From the NCBI GenBank assembly GCA_019916065.1, contig CM034236.1, positions 22,480,941-22,544,940 of the forward strand: a stretch of DNA of 64,000 nucleotides. Reading direction: 5' to 3'. Under the pieces are notes generated by a model. It ran no database searches. It had not been told where the DNA came from and worked only from the letters and a program-made list of their open reading frames with translations. The position numbers and the translations under genes are program-made. Positions 59,401-62,599 of this stretch are shown in pieces (the first letter of the stretch is position 1; the number at the start of each line of letters is the position of its first letter). The DNA comes from Vitellaria paradoxa. Lineage: Eukaryota > Streptophyta > Magnoliopsida > Ericales > Sapotaceae.

Positions 59401-59770
59401 TGGTGCACCTCGTTTGATTTGGTTTGTTTGTCTCTACTCCCCATGTGATTCGGGATTACACATAAAAGGAAATGACGAAATAGCTTGATATATATTGTTA
59501 AACCCATTTTATAATAGCTTAATGTTTTGGGATTACTGGTGACTTAACAAAGATGAAGCTTTTTGAATGAAATTATAATAAAACATAAGCTCTGAAAAGA
59601 CTGTATATTACTATTAATCATCATGCCTGTGCATCAGTTATCTGTCGAAGGGGAGAACCACCACCAATTGAGGCATAGCCTTCCTTACTCTTAGGTGCTC
59701 TTAGGACAGATATAAGTTGGGCTAATGGCTTCTGAAGGAAACGAAACAATCTCGGCAATCGAATAATATC
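2193..59770 (-). CDS. FC2: Ferrochelatase, plastid FC2 type with C-terminal CAB domain (partial, 8 exons)
   Basis: Ferrochelatase inserts ferrous iron into protoporphyrin IX, the last step of heme synthesis; in plants it acts in the plastid. Eight minus-strand exons (listed separately) join in frame into 385 residues ending in TGA-encoded stop at 2193-2195. In this numbering residues 36-38 are the GGG of the GGGSPLR motif, the catalytic His of SAHGVP is residue 167 (41386-41388), and the acidic residue of the SEHIET motif is Glu 251. The tail from residue 312 carries the CAB motif with Glu 349, Asn 352, Arg 354 and a hydrophobic helix, which marks the FC2 class rather than FC1. The transit peptide and the first catalytic exons lie beyond base 64000. 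All junctions keep the frame and no stop interrupts the exons, so the gene looks functional although its introns hold more than 50 kb, mostly transposons. The gene symbol is assigned by class. Confidence 0.95.
2735..2932 (+). mobile_element. TRIM-like remnant with Met-tRNA primer site
   Basis: A primer-site-like TGGTATCAAAGC lies at about 2812 just after AGTTTAAC. A degraded terminal repeat precedes it, and a similar repeat starting TGTTAAAATA and ending AGTTCAAC at about 2932 follows a purine-rich GTGAGGGAGAC. The internal part is only a few tens of bases, as in terminal-repeat retrotransposons in miniature. It is diverged and there is no clear target duplication. Confidence 0.45.
2933..3528. 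other. Intron sequence without recognisable gene
   Basis: This is AT-rich intron sequence between the TRIM-like remnant and the LTR of Copia C. A short direct duplication (GGTTAGTTTCTAAAGGT at about 3240 and 3265) is the only structure seen. Confidence 0.4.
3529..3684 (-). repeat. 3' LTR of Copia C
   Basis: The plus-strand repeat begins TGACACACC and ends CTAACA, next to the minus-strand polypurine tract. No partner LTR survives, so the outer boundary is a best guess. Confidence 0.55.
4057..4083. repeat. C18 homopolymer followed by A9
   Basis: A run of 18 C (4057-4074) passes directly into 9 A at the edge between Copia C and Copia B. It is the longest C run in the window and a likely place for assembly or sequencing error. 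Confidence 0.85.
4098..4479 (-). repeat. 3' LTR of Copia B with expanded internal repeat
   Basis: It aligns with the 5' LTR (shared GAATTTTGAGAAAG/GAAATTTTGAGAAAG start and TTTTCCAACA end) but is about 90 bp longer, because a 46 bp unit is present four times instead of twice. Confidence 0.88.
4265..4445. repeat. 46 bp tandem repeat, four copies, inside LTR
   Basis: Units begin at 4265, 4311, 4357 and 4403, each with the core AAAGTAAATGATAC and then TTTCCT. Units 1 to 3 are close to identical and unit 4 is slightly diverged. Confidence 0.92.
4961..5309 (+). repeat. 5' LTR of the gag-only Ty3 element
   Basis: 349 bp, TGATGAGGAC to CTACATCA. It contains TATTTAAACC followed by the telo-box palindrome at 5155-5170. 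Confidence 0.92.
5314..5325 (+). other. Primer-binding site of the gag-only Ty3 element
   Basis: TGGTATCAGAGC, complementary to the 3' end of initiator-Met tRNA, begins 4 bases after the LTR. An A17 run (5372-5388) and a GCAGCGGCAGCC trinucleotide-rich leader follow. Confidence 0.9.
6180..7226 (+). pseudogene. Retrotrans_gag protein of the gag-only element
   Basis: The coding region can be read from about 6180 ([16 protein letters not shown], a typical Ty3 gag start of domain) with one in-frame TGA at about 6385. It then stays open from 6408 to 7226 (272 codons). The second part has RFVPKSF, the [11 protein letters not shown] motif and a SRFVLGP block, all typical of the Ty3 Retrotrans_gag capsid domain. 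No zinc knuckle is seen. The C-terminal third does not resemble known domains. The protein differs clearly from the gag of element E although their LTRs are related. It would form particles but cannot copy itself. Confidence 0.78.
7766..8142 (+). repeat. 3' LTR of the gag-only Ty3 element
   Basis: 377 bp, the same ends as the 5' LTR, with about 3% substitutions by eye. The extra length is due to an (ATT)n expansion at about 7800-7843 (14 or so units against about 6 in the 5' LTR). The palindrome recurs at 7990-8005. Confidence 0.92.
9082..9355 (-). repeat. 3' LTR of Copia A
   Basis: 274 bp, plus strand TGAAGGAATAG to TTCCAACA, about 95% identical by eye to the partner at 14002-14278. Confidence 0.95.
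9546..13768 (-). pseudogene. gag-pol pseudogene of Copia A
   Basis: On the minus strand gag starts at ATG 13766-13768 ([10 protein letters not shown]) with the [10 protein letters not shown] motif. Stops in one frame fall at 13376, 13136, 12965, 12944 and 12908. The zinc knuckle CDYC..H....C lies before 12965, where the expected Trp of the CWKLHGKP motif is TAG. The 11909-12778 segment keeps the protease ([12 protein letters not shown]), the pre-integrase His/Cys region (RLGHS to [11 protein letters not shown]) and the integrase start (DDYTRFTW). Integrase continues in fragments through 11423-11683. The RT is at 10764-10850 and 10086-10649, with [13 protein letters not shown] and an intact YVDDI. 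RNase H is at 9816-10025 and 9546-9803, with the CDNKAAI motif. It is too broken to be autonomous but far better kept than B or C. Confidence 0.92.
13990..14001 (-). other. Primer-binding site of Copia A
   Basis: The minus strand reads TGGTATCAGAGC, the initiator-Met tRNA complement, with no spacer after the LTR. Confidence 0.93.
14002..14278 (-). repeat. 5' LTR of Copia A
   Basis: 277 bp, plus strand TGAAGGATTAG to TTCCAACA. The minus strand runs directly into the primer site at 13990-14001. Confidence 0.95.
16693..17522. mobile_element. hAT-like non-autonomous DNA transposon, 8 bp target duplication GCATTGAG
   Basis: The 830 bp element has short inverted ends (CATGGTTCAAAGT on the left, ACTTTGAACCATC on the right) and perfect 8 bp direct repeats GCATTGAG at 16685-16692 and 17523-17530. 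The 8 bp duplication fits the hAT superfamily. No transposase frame is present. The left subterminal part repeats CGAGAC/ACGAGA-like motifs several times (about 16732-16890). The centre is AT-rich with a (TA)n at 17091-17112. It interrupts the gag of Copia B, whose reading frame is restored when the element and one target copy are left out. Confidence 0.85.
18227..18238 (-). other. Primer-binding site of Copia B (initiator-Met tRNA)
   Basis: The minus strand reads TGGTATCAGGGC directly after the LTR, one base off the usual TGGTATCAGAGC. A T15 run on the plus strand (sense poly-A) lies 13 bases further in. Confidence 0.8.
18239..18530 (-). repeat. 5' LTR of Copia B
   Basis: This 292 bp copy begins TGTGGAATTTTG and ends TTTTCCAACA on the plus strand. 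It has two copies of the 46 bp unit that is expanded in the other LTR. Confidence 0.88.
19407..19850. other. Intron sequence next to FC2 exon g
   Basis: No transposon or gene is recognised. It contains a short direct duplication around TTGGTTTTTCTTGATTGATTAC / TTTTTCTTGATCGATTAC (about 19601-19646). Confidence 0.4.
19851..20052 (-). CDS. FC2: FC2 exon g with conserved active-site Glu (68 codons with split Ser)
   Basis: The exon completes the split Ser and reads [13 protein letters not shown], then [19 protein letters not shown], and ends in VSNLEARQ. The HIET glutamate is the second conserved active-site residue. The acceptor is TATGCAG and the donor CAG/GTATTC, phase 0. The 17.4 kb intron with the nested Copia elements follows. 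Confidence 0.96.
20211..20311 (-). CDS. FC2: FC2 exon f (33 codons plus 2 nt)
   Basis: The exon reads [15 protein letters not shown] through [14 protein letters not shown] and ends in the first two bases of a split Ser codon. The acceptor is TATACAG and the donor TAG/GTATTT. The S-R-VGPV-WL-PYT block is a strong ferrochelatase signature that follows the histidine exon. It is separated from the next exon by a 158 bp intron. Confidence 0.95.
20426..20458. repeat. A33 homopolymer in intron
   Basis: This is an uninterrupted run of 33 A. No element or target duplication beside it could be recognised. Confidence 0.9.
20459..21384. other. Intron sequence without recognisable gene
   Basis: This is unique-looking, AT-rich intron sequence up to the left target copy of Copia D. 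Only short open frames occur on both strands. Confidence 0.4.
21385..21644 (+). repeat. 5' LTR of Copia D
   Basis: 260 bp, TAATAGAGCTGAAC to ATTCTGATA. It contains TTTTATAAATAG as a probable TATA region. Confidence 0.9.
21645..21656 (+). other. Primer-binding site of Copia D
   Basis: TGGTATCAGAGC follows the LTR without a spacer, which supports the TA end of the LTR. Confidence 0.92.
21909..22277 (-). repeat. 3' LTR of Ty3 element E
   Basis: 369 bp, plus strand TGATGCGGAAC to GATGTCCTCATCA. It has the telo-box palindrome at 22066-22081. Confidence 0.95.
22373..27274 (-). pseudogene. gag-pol of Ty3/Gypsy element E (nearly intact, few stops)
   Basis: On the minus strand gag starts at 27274 (MQLRSGRI). 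A frame change at about 26950-26985 leads into the Retrotrans_gag domain ([26 protein letters not shown]). A second change at about 26405 leads to the zinc knuckle [14 protein letters not shown] (about 26220). A TAG at about 25965 precedes the protease region ([15 protein letters not shown], 25418-25900), and another stop lies at 25418. RT and RNase H are open from 25342 ([40 protein letters not shown]). The integrase zinc region H...H...C..C ends at 23642 with one TAA. The integrase core ([22 protein letters not shown]) and a chromodomain-like tail ([15 protein letters not shown]) are open at 22373-23638. The frame losses total two shifts and three stops, so it is a recent element that could move only in trans. 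Confidence 0.93.
27646..28025 (-). repeat. 3' LTR of Copia F
   Basis: 380 bp, plus strand TGTTGGGACCAC to CCAACACAACA. Confidence 0.95.
28095..29327 (-). pseudogene. gag-protease of Copia F, one frame with two stops
   Basis: Translation starts at ATG 29325-29327 ([12 protein letters not shown]). A TGA follows at codon 13 before KSNFTLWQ, where related gags have a sense codon. The frame then stays open through the UBN2-type gag domain ([23 protein letters not shown]) to a TAA at 28746-28748. In the same frame it continues with a basic stretch ([14 protein letters not shown]), the zinc knuckle [14 protein letters not shown] and a protease core [12 protein letters not shown], where the usual DSG/DSA triad reads DSA. 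It ends at 28095 just before the pre-integrase region. The single-frame layout and the low number of lesions fit a young non-autonomous copy. Confidence 0.88.
29605..29984 (-). repeat. 5' LTR of Copia F
   Basis: 380 bp, plus strand TGTTGGGCCCAC to CCAACACAACA, with only about six differences from the partner. Confidence 0.95.
30464..30475 (-). other. Primer-binding site of Ty3 element E
   Basis: The minus strand reads TGGTATCAGAGC three bases inside the LTR. A sense poly-A (T16 on the plus strand, 30398-30413) and a GCC-rich trinucleotide leader follow, as in the gag-only Ty3 element. Confidence 0.93.
30479..30870 (-). repeat. 5' LTR of Ty3 element E
   Basis: 392 bp with the same ends. It is longer than the partner because of a 20 bp tandem duplication (GGGCCTAACACAAAAGGC block, about 30668-30707). 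The palindrome recurs at 30636-30651. Confidence 0.95.
31245..31436 (-). repeat. 3' LTR of Copia H
   Basis: 192 bp, plus strand AGTTTAAAGAAA to GATTCTAACA, followed by the purine tract (minus TTTGAGAGGGAG). Confidence 0.85.
31500..35600 (-). pseudogene. gag-pol pseudogene of Copia H
   Basis: The minus-strand gag starts at ATG 35598-35600 (MALNPIDAK) and reads into [19 protein letters not shown] protease trace (GADSGA-like, about 34580), integrase pieces (about 33600-34150) and the integrase-RT linker (about 33022-33300) follow. RT traces (about 32200-32700) and the RNase H block ([37 protein letters not shown]; 31815-32021) come next. No open frame exceeds about 100 codons. The lineage matches Copia I, which starts with the same MALN motif. 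Confidence 0.8.
36200..36395 (-). repeat. 5' LTR of Copia H
   Basis: 196 bp, plus strand AGTTGAAAGAAAC to GATTCTAACA. A T23 run (36124-36146, sense poly-A) lies in the leader beyond the primer site. Confidence 0.85.
38419..38679 (+). repeat. 3' LTR of Copia D
   Basis: 261 bp, TATTAGAACTGAAC to ATTCTAATA, roughly 88-90% identical by eye to the 5' LTR. Confidence 0.9.
38860..39325. mobile_element. Fold-back/MITE-like element with central palindrome
   Basis: Purine-rich (GGAAGGAAGTGAAAAGGAGG) left and pyrimidine-rich (CCCTTCCCCTCCCCTCTCC) right arms surround a perfect palindrome CACCCCCAATTGGGGGTG at 39027-39044. AGCCT (38870) and AGGCT (39321) mark the possible ends. No coding capacity is seen. 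The family is not identified and the ends are uncertain. Confidence 0.45.
39326..40745. repeat. Long tandem duplication with GGTGG-rich core, period about 640 bp
   Basis: Two copies share the order AACAATAGTTGTT (39440, 40065), a G-rich core full of GGTGG/GGCAAGCAGC words, and an AT-rich tail AAAACACC....TTTTCATAATTTTT (about 39808 and 40449). A third copy of the tail alone is at about 40560. The coding-like open frames in the G-rich core are low-complexity and not believed. Possible ends are GAGCTTGTTCAACAAAG at 39326 and TTTTGTCAAATGAGGTC at 40722. Confidence 0.6.
40746..41256. other. Intron sequence upstream of FC2 exon e donor
   Basis: This is AT-rich intron sequence in which no element was recognised. 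Confidence 0.4.
41257..41409 (-). CDS. FC2: FC2 exon e with catalytic histidine (51 codons)
   Basis: The exon reads [11 protein letters not shown] through [13 protein letters not shown] and LIMEEL to TLAYQ. The His in SAHGVP (41386-41388) is the conserved catalytic histidine of ferrochelatases. The acceptor is TTATTATAG and the donor CAG/GTGCGT, both phase 0. The 20.9 kb transposon-filled intron follows. Confidence 0.96.
41410..41907 (-). other. FC2: FC2 intron of 498 bp
   Basis: This transposon-free intron has donor GTATTA and acceptor TTATTATAG. It holds a few short AT-rich open frames only. Confidence 0.8.
41908..42034 (-). CDS. FC2: FC2 exon d (43 codons with split Arg)
   Basis: The exon completes the split Arg codon and reads [10 protein letters not shown] through SWYQREGYI to CPDK. 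The acceptor is TTGCTAG and the donor AAG/GTATTA. An alternative AG slightly upstream (TTATAAAG) would give an in-frame stop, so the downstream AG was chosen. The SWYQ..GY motif is family-typical. Confidence 0.95.
42122..42225 (-). CDS. FC2: FC2 exon c (34 codons plus 2 nt)
   Basis: This exon runs from IKRDGI through [11 protein letters not shown] and STSGSS to LLESIF, ending in the first two bases of a split Arg codon. The acceptor is CTGTAG and the donor is CG/GTAAAG. The LPLYPQ and STSGSS motifs are conserved in ferrochelatases. An 87 bp intron follows. Confidence 0.95.
42326..42573 (-). repeat. 3' LTR of Copia K
   Basis: 248 bp, plus strand TCTCAAATTTAG to TTCTTCAACA. Confidence 0.92.
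42638..46738 (-). pseudogene. gag-pol pseudogene of Copia K
   Basis: gag starts at ATG 46736-46738 ([10 protein letters not shown]). The main gag block ([26 protein letters not shown]) is at 46136-46594, and the knuckle region (MCWKIHGKP) at 45860-45890. The pre-integrase region ([18 protein letters not shown], about 45100-45200) follows, then integrase pieces at 44197-44879 ([11 protein letters not shown]). The RT at 43434-43960 has YVNDI where YVDDI is expected, so the first catalytic Asp is Asn. RNase H follows at 42638-43191 (CDNKAAI-like [11 protein letters not shown]). A 28 bp tandem duplication in the RT (about 43866-43921) and a 20 bp one in RNase H (about 42747-42786) add to many stops. 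Confidence 0.85.
46792..46942 (-). mobile_element. 5'-truncated LINE tail at the primer site of Copia K
   Basis: On the minus strand about 130 bases end in AATAAATCTTACTTATC and then a poly-A tract (T run 46792-46811 on the plus strand). They are flanked by a 21 bp direct repeat at 46771-46791 and 46943-46963 with one mismatch. The repeat contains the LTR end and primer site of Copia K, so the insertion duplicated the primer site. A poly-A tail, a polyadenylation signal and a long target duplication are the marks of LINE-mediated retroposition. Confidence 0.8.
46954..47194 (-). repeat. 5' LTR of Copia K
   Basis: 241 bp with the same ends, about 93-95% identical by eye to the partner. Confidence 0.92.
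47200..47955. other. Intron sequence between Copia K and the LINE-like ORF
   Basis: AT-rich to 47700, then more G-rich. No feature was recognised. Confidence 0.4.
47956..48462 (+). pseudogene. LINE ORF1-like fragment (uncertain)
   Basis: This 168-codon open frame has a composition unlike its surroundings, G-rich and basic. The middle reads [27 protein letters not shown] and [12 protein letters not shown], followed by KSYVEAAA. The pattern resembles the first open frame of plant LINEs (the region near DUF4283), where a short beta-rich block is followed by a YAxA/YVEA motif. The start region ([10 protein letters not shown]) comes from a TA repeat and is not original. No LINE reverse transcriptase lies beside it. 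It could also be a chance frame. Confidence 0.35.
48463..48921. other. Intron sequence before FC2 exon b
   Basis: No gene or element was recognised. Possible continuation of the LINE-like fragment to about 48660. Confidence 0.35.
48922..49023 (-). CDS. FC2: FC2 exon b (34 codons)
   Basis: This exon encodes AEELRKAL through the [10 protein letters not shown] motif to EEAIEQ. It is bounded by acceptor TTGTTCAG and donor CAG/GTACCT, both phase 0. The RYWHPF segment is a conserved ferrochelatase signature of the N-terminal half. It lies between the 10.6 kb and 6.7 kb introns. Confidence 0.95.
49024..49659. other. Intron sequence after FC2 exon b
   Basis: This is AT-rich intron sequence with a T run at about 49370-49385. 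No gene was recognised. Confidence 0.4.
50390..50740. mobile_element. MITE with GCGTTTGG inverted ends and internal AAAAGTTGC repeats
   Basis: The 351 bp insert in the RT of remnant J has imperfect inverted ends (GCGTTTGGCATCACAATTT on the left; the right end reversed gives GCGTTTGGAGGCACAATTT). A 6 bp direct repeat TATGTT flanks it at 50384-50389 and 50741-50746. The inside is almost entirely variants of CAAAAGTTGCTAAAAATTAC. It has no coding capacity. The superfamily is unsettled. Confidence 0.75.
52041..52211 (-). repeat. 3' LTR of Copia I
   Basis: 171 bp, plus strand ACTTAAAACAG to AATCTCAAAA. Confidence 0.82.
52290..56510 (-). pseudogene. gag-pol pseudogene of Copia I
   Basis: gag starts at ATG 56508-56510 (MALNWTDAT). 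Gag and knuckle traces lie at about 55500-56400 and the protease ([13 protein letters not shown]) at about 55400. Integrase pieces are at 54353-54724 (THTLRF, TYQQNGI-like) and the linker region at 53851-54336. RT lies at 52987-53262 ([24 protein letters not shown]) and RNase H at 52296-52990. Many frame changes are present. The layout and start motif match Copia H, so H and I are sister families. Confidence 0.82.
57524..57694 (-). repeat. 5' LTR of Copia I
   Basis: 171 bp, plus strand AGTTAAAAGAG to AATCTCAACA. A T23 run (57472-57494, sense poly-A) lies just past the primer site. Confidence 0.82.
57767..59040. other. Intron sequence, probably including the 3' LTR of remnant J
   Basis: No gene is seen. 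The 3' LTR of remnant J should lie at the left. An isolated CTCTAATACCA (about 57986) looks like a primer site on the minus strand, but no LTR pair was found. A T8-G10 run lies near 58968-58983. Confidence 0.35.
59041..59130 (+). repeat. Short dispersed-repeat-like block
   Basis: The block CAACTAAGCCTTAGTCCCAA and then ACTAATTGGGATCGG..ACATGAATC resembles a motif found scattered in many plant genomes. Its class cannot be assigned from this copy. Confidence 0.35.
59242..59548 (+). mobile_element. TRIM element with about 75 bp terminal repeats
   Basis: A terminal repeat at about 59242-59315 (GAAATAGCTTGATATACATT ... GTGACTTAAC) recurs at about 59473-59548. A primer site TGGCATCAGAGC (59317-59328) follows the first copy. 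The internal part of about 150 bp has no coding capacity. This is the layout of a terminal-repeat retrotransposon in miniature. No exact target duplication was found. Confidence 0.7.
59627..59770 (-). CDS. FC2: FC2 exon a (first exon in window; 48 codons)
   Basis: The exon starts after the acceptor TGAACAG and reads DIIRLPR onward through the conserved [16 protein letters not shown] block to TDAQ, phase 0 at both ends. The following bases on the minus strand are GCATGA, so the donor is GC rather than GT. Reading through would meet an in-frame TGA at once, and the next exon continues perfectly with AEELRKAL, so the boundary is well fixed. The exon encodes the N-terminal porphyrin-site region. 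Preceding exons are not in the window. Confidence 0.95.
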
Positions 59771-61629
59771 CTGTTCAGATGTACAAAGTCAGTCCAATAT
59801 TGACAAAATAACACACTCCAATATAGATGAAAAAAATTTTATAAATTTAACAATTGAAATTCTGTCTCATAATAAAAGATTCAGATTGTTAACAATATTC
59901 TGATAACAGTAGTATGATACCAAAATAATGTCGCCACTTTGAAGACTTGTTACTTCCGAAACAATAACACATTAAAAAACATTTTAGTATACAAGTGCCA
60001 TTGACACATCATTCTAATAGCACTTTCTGGTAAACACTTCTGATAGAGTAGCACTTTCCTTCATCTAAATGTATGACACAATCAACTCAGAGAATCTTCC
60101 AGGCTCTCATCATTCAGTAATGATCCATTACATGCAGTAAAAATTAGACAAAGACAAGAAAGAAAGAAAGAAAAACATGAAATAAATGATCTTGGGTTGT
60201 GACATGAATTTTAGTTTTACATTGTACACACAAATTTCCAAGTGTAGAAATTAACATGAAAAATGTGTGTACATCATCTGTATTAAAAAAAAAAGTCATT
60301 TGCAAATGATGATAATTCTTTGATTCAATCCAAGAGCTTCATGGAGATTGGTGAACAAACCAAAAGTAACATTGAACTTTCTACCGAGCAGAAGAAACTA
60401 ATGAAACATTTGATCAAGGGGCCTGAGACTTGGCCCGCATAAAAGAGTTAATAATCCTTCTAAACCTATTGATAATAAAAAAAATAAATAGAAAATAAGT
60501 TAGAGATTTCTATTTTGTTATAGAAGAAATGGTAATCTTTTGTGTGCTTATTGTTCTGCAAAAGAAGAGTTTTGGACTTTAGGCTTCGGGTCTGCAAAAG
60601 CACAGGAATTGATGATGGGAGGTCCTTTATAAAGGTTTTCTTTTATAAAAAAAAAATTAAATCAAACTCTAAAAGATAGCTTTGAAGCTACATAATTTCA
60701 ACTTGTCGATTAGTTGCAGCTCAGCTGAATTTTATTGGATCCTTTGATACGTGCGGCATTATAATAACAAACATCAAATTATTAATATTGATCTATATAA
60801 TCTGTGGAATGAACTCCTTTAAATGATGGGACCCACCTACATTGTGATTTAACTTGTTGATTTCAACCAATCAAATAGTCAAATATGTACAGTAATAATC
60901 AATCATACAGTTAAAATCTCGATTTTATTTTAATTTTATTTCGATTTTATGATGTTAGGATGACAAGCTTTGTTAAATCGTATCAAAAATCATAATGAGG
61001 GTAAAATAGGTAAAATCTCGATTTTGGGACGTAAAATAGTAAAATCTCAATTTTATAGGTAATTTCACCAATTGTAAAAACTGAGGGGTTTTGCATAATT
61101 TTGTCAAACAAAATGGACTTTAATGGGTTTTTATGTTTTCAGTTGATGTGCCACAAGTGTTTCACCTCCTTTTGGTAGATTTTTCTAATTGTGTAACATT
61201 ACTCTTTCCTATGCAACATTAGTTGATGACCATGTTTATTGTTCCACTAAATTGACCACCATAAGTTACATATAGTAGTTAGGATGGAAATGAAGAGCAA
61301 TAATAAAATGTTATAAATACATTTTTAATCCTACAAAATTAAGCTAAAATAAAGTTAATATTTTAACAATAATTGTATAGACTACACTAAACACTTTAAA
61401 GGTCTCTATTATAAAATCTAAAAAGAGAATTTTCCACAACAATATATCATTGCTGCAAATGTCTCTCACATTTATACTATATTTGTTATAGGATTAATTT
61501 TGTTAGTAGCCAATCGTGTGATTGAGTCATTTCAACAGTTTATCTCTATGAGACCCATGAAAATAAATGGTTGAGATGTGACGCTAGCATTTCTCTAATT
61601 GTTAAATCATTTTTTAATATTTTTTTATT
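59771..61629. other. Intron upstream of the first visible FC2 exon
   Basis: AT-rich intron sequence. It includes a (GAAA)n tract near 60160 and three copies of a TAAAATCTC(G/A)ATTTT word at about 60911, 61010 and 61039. No further ferrochelatase exon was recognised here. Confidence 0.45.
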
Positions 61630-62130
61630 GCAAGGAGGGATCCCATTCTCCTTGAGTGTTGCAAATCCATGCTTTGAAATATTATTTTCACATTTCTAGC
61701 CATAAGGCAAACTTCTTTCCACTTAGACGACATGATCATATCAAATTGGATGCTCTAAATGCCATCTAGTCAATTGGAAAATGGTCACCTTCTAGCAGAT
61801 GGGATCTTTTGCTCTCTAGGTCCAAATTTCAATGGGTCTTCCCTAAGAATCCAAAAGATATGCTATGTGTTTGGTGAGGTACTAAGCTGAGGAATAAACA
61901 AAGGAAGGCCTGGAATATGGCTAGTTTTCTCTTAATTTCATTGGTTTAGTTTTGTCTCAATTGTATAGTTGGATAAAAAGGGGTATAGAGGTGGACATAA
62001 ACTCTTTTGTAATCTTTGTTGGAGGTTCGTTTTGTTAATATGGGTGGCGGCTTTTTGTGCATGGCATTTTCTTAATGCCTGTTTTTTGTTCTCTTCTCTT
62101 ATTAATAAAATTCTTCATTTATCAAAAACA
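61630..62130 (+). mobile_element. LINE 3'-end remnant (uncertain)
   Basis: The stretch contains phrases typical of a plant LINE end (AWNMASFLLIS with broken frames). It finishes with CTTATTAATAAAATTCTTCA and TTATCAAAAACAAAAATAAAA, a polyadenylation signal followed by a degraded A-rich tail. No intact domain remains. Confidence 0.4.
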
Positions 62131-62599
62131 AAAATAAAAATTAGAAGCTCTAAATGAAGAACTAATAGACTATTTCCTTTGATATGTTGTAGGTAAAATT
62201 TTACGACTTTAGGATTCAATGTTGCAGACATTTCACTAATTTTAGGTAGAATCTCAATTTCAATAACCTTAATTTTAATATCAAAATAGATCACAGATAT
62301 AACTAAAGGAAGGATTATACAGATTATGTATCTGTTTACTTTCCACGTTTTAATGAAGATAGTGGTGACAAACCATTAAGGACTTGAATTTAAGGAACAT
62401 ATAACTAAGCTCAACCAAACCCGTAAAGTTGAAGTCATGCCATCAACTTTGGATGACAGAGCACCACTAAGAACTAATTAACGCATCACAAGACAGCATT
62501 TGGAAAAAGTAAAAGCTGAGGGTCTACATTTTTACATATCCTATATAAAGCAGATTTAAACACTACTCATCTACCAGATTTAAACAATAAAGAAAGTAG
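62131..62599. other. Intron sequence next to Copia L
   Basis: AT-rich sequence without a recognised gene. The left boundary of the Copia L LTR lies somewhere to the right. Confidence 0.35.
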
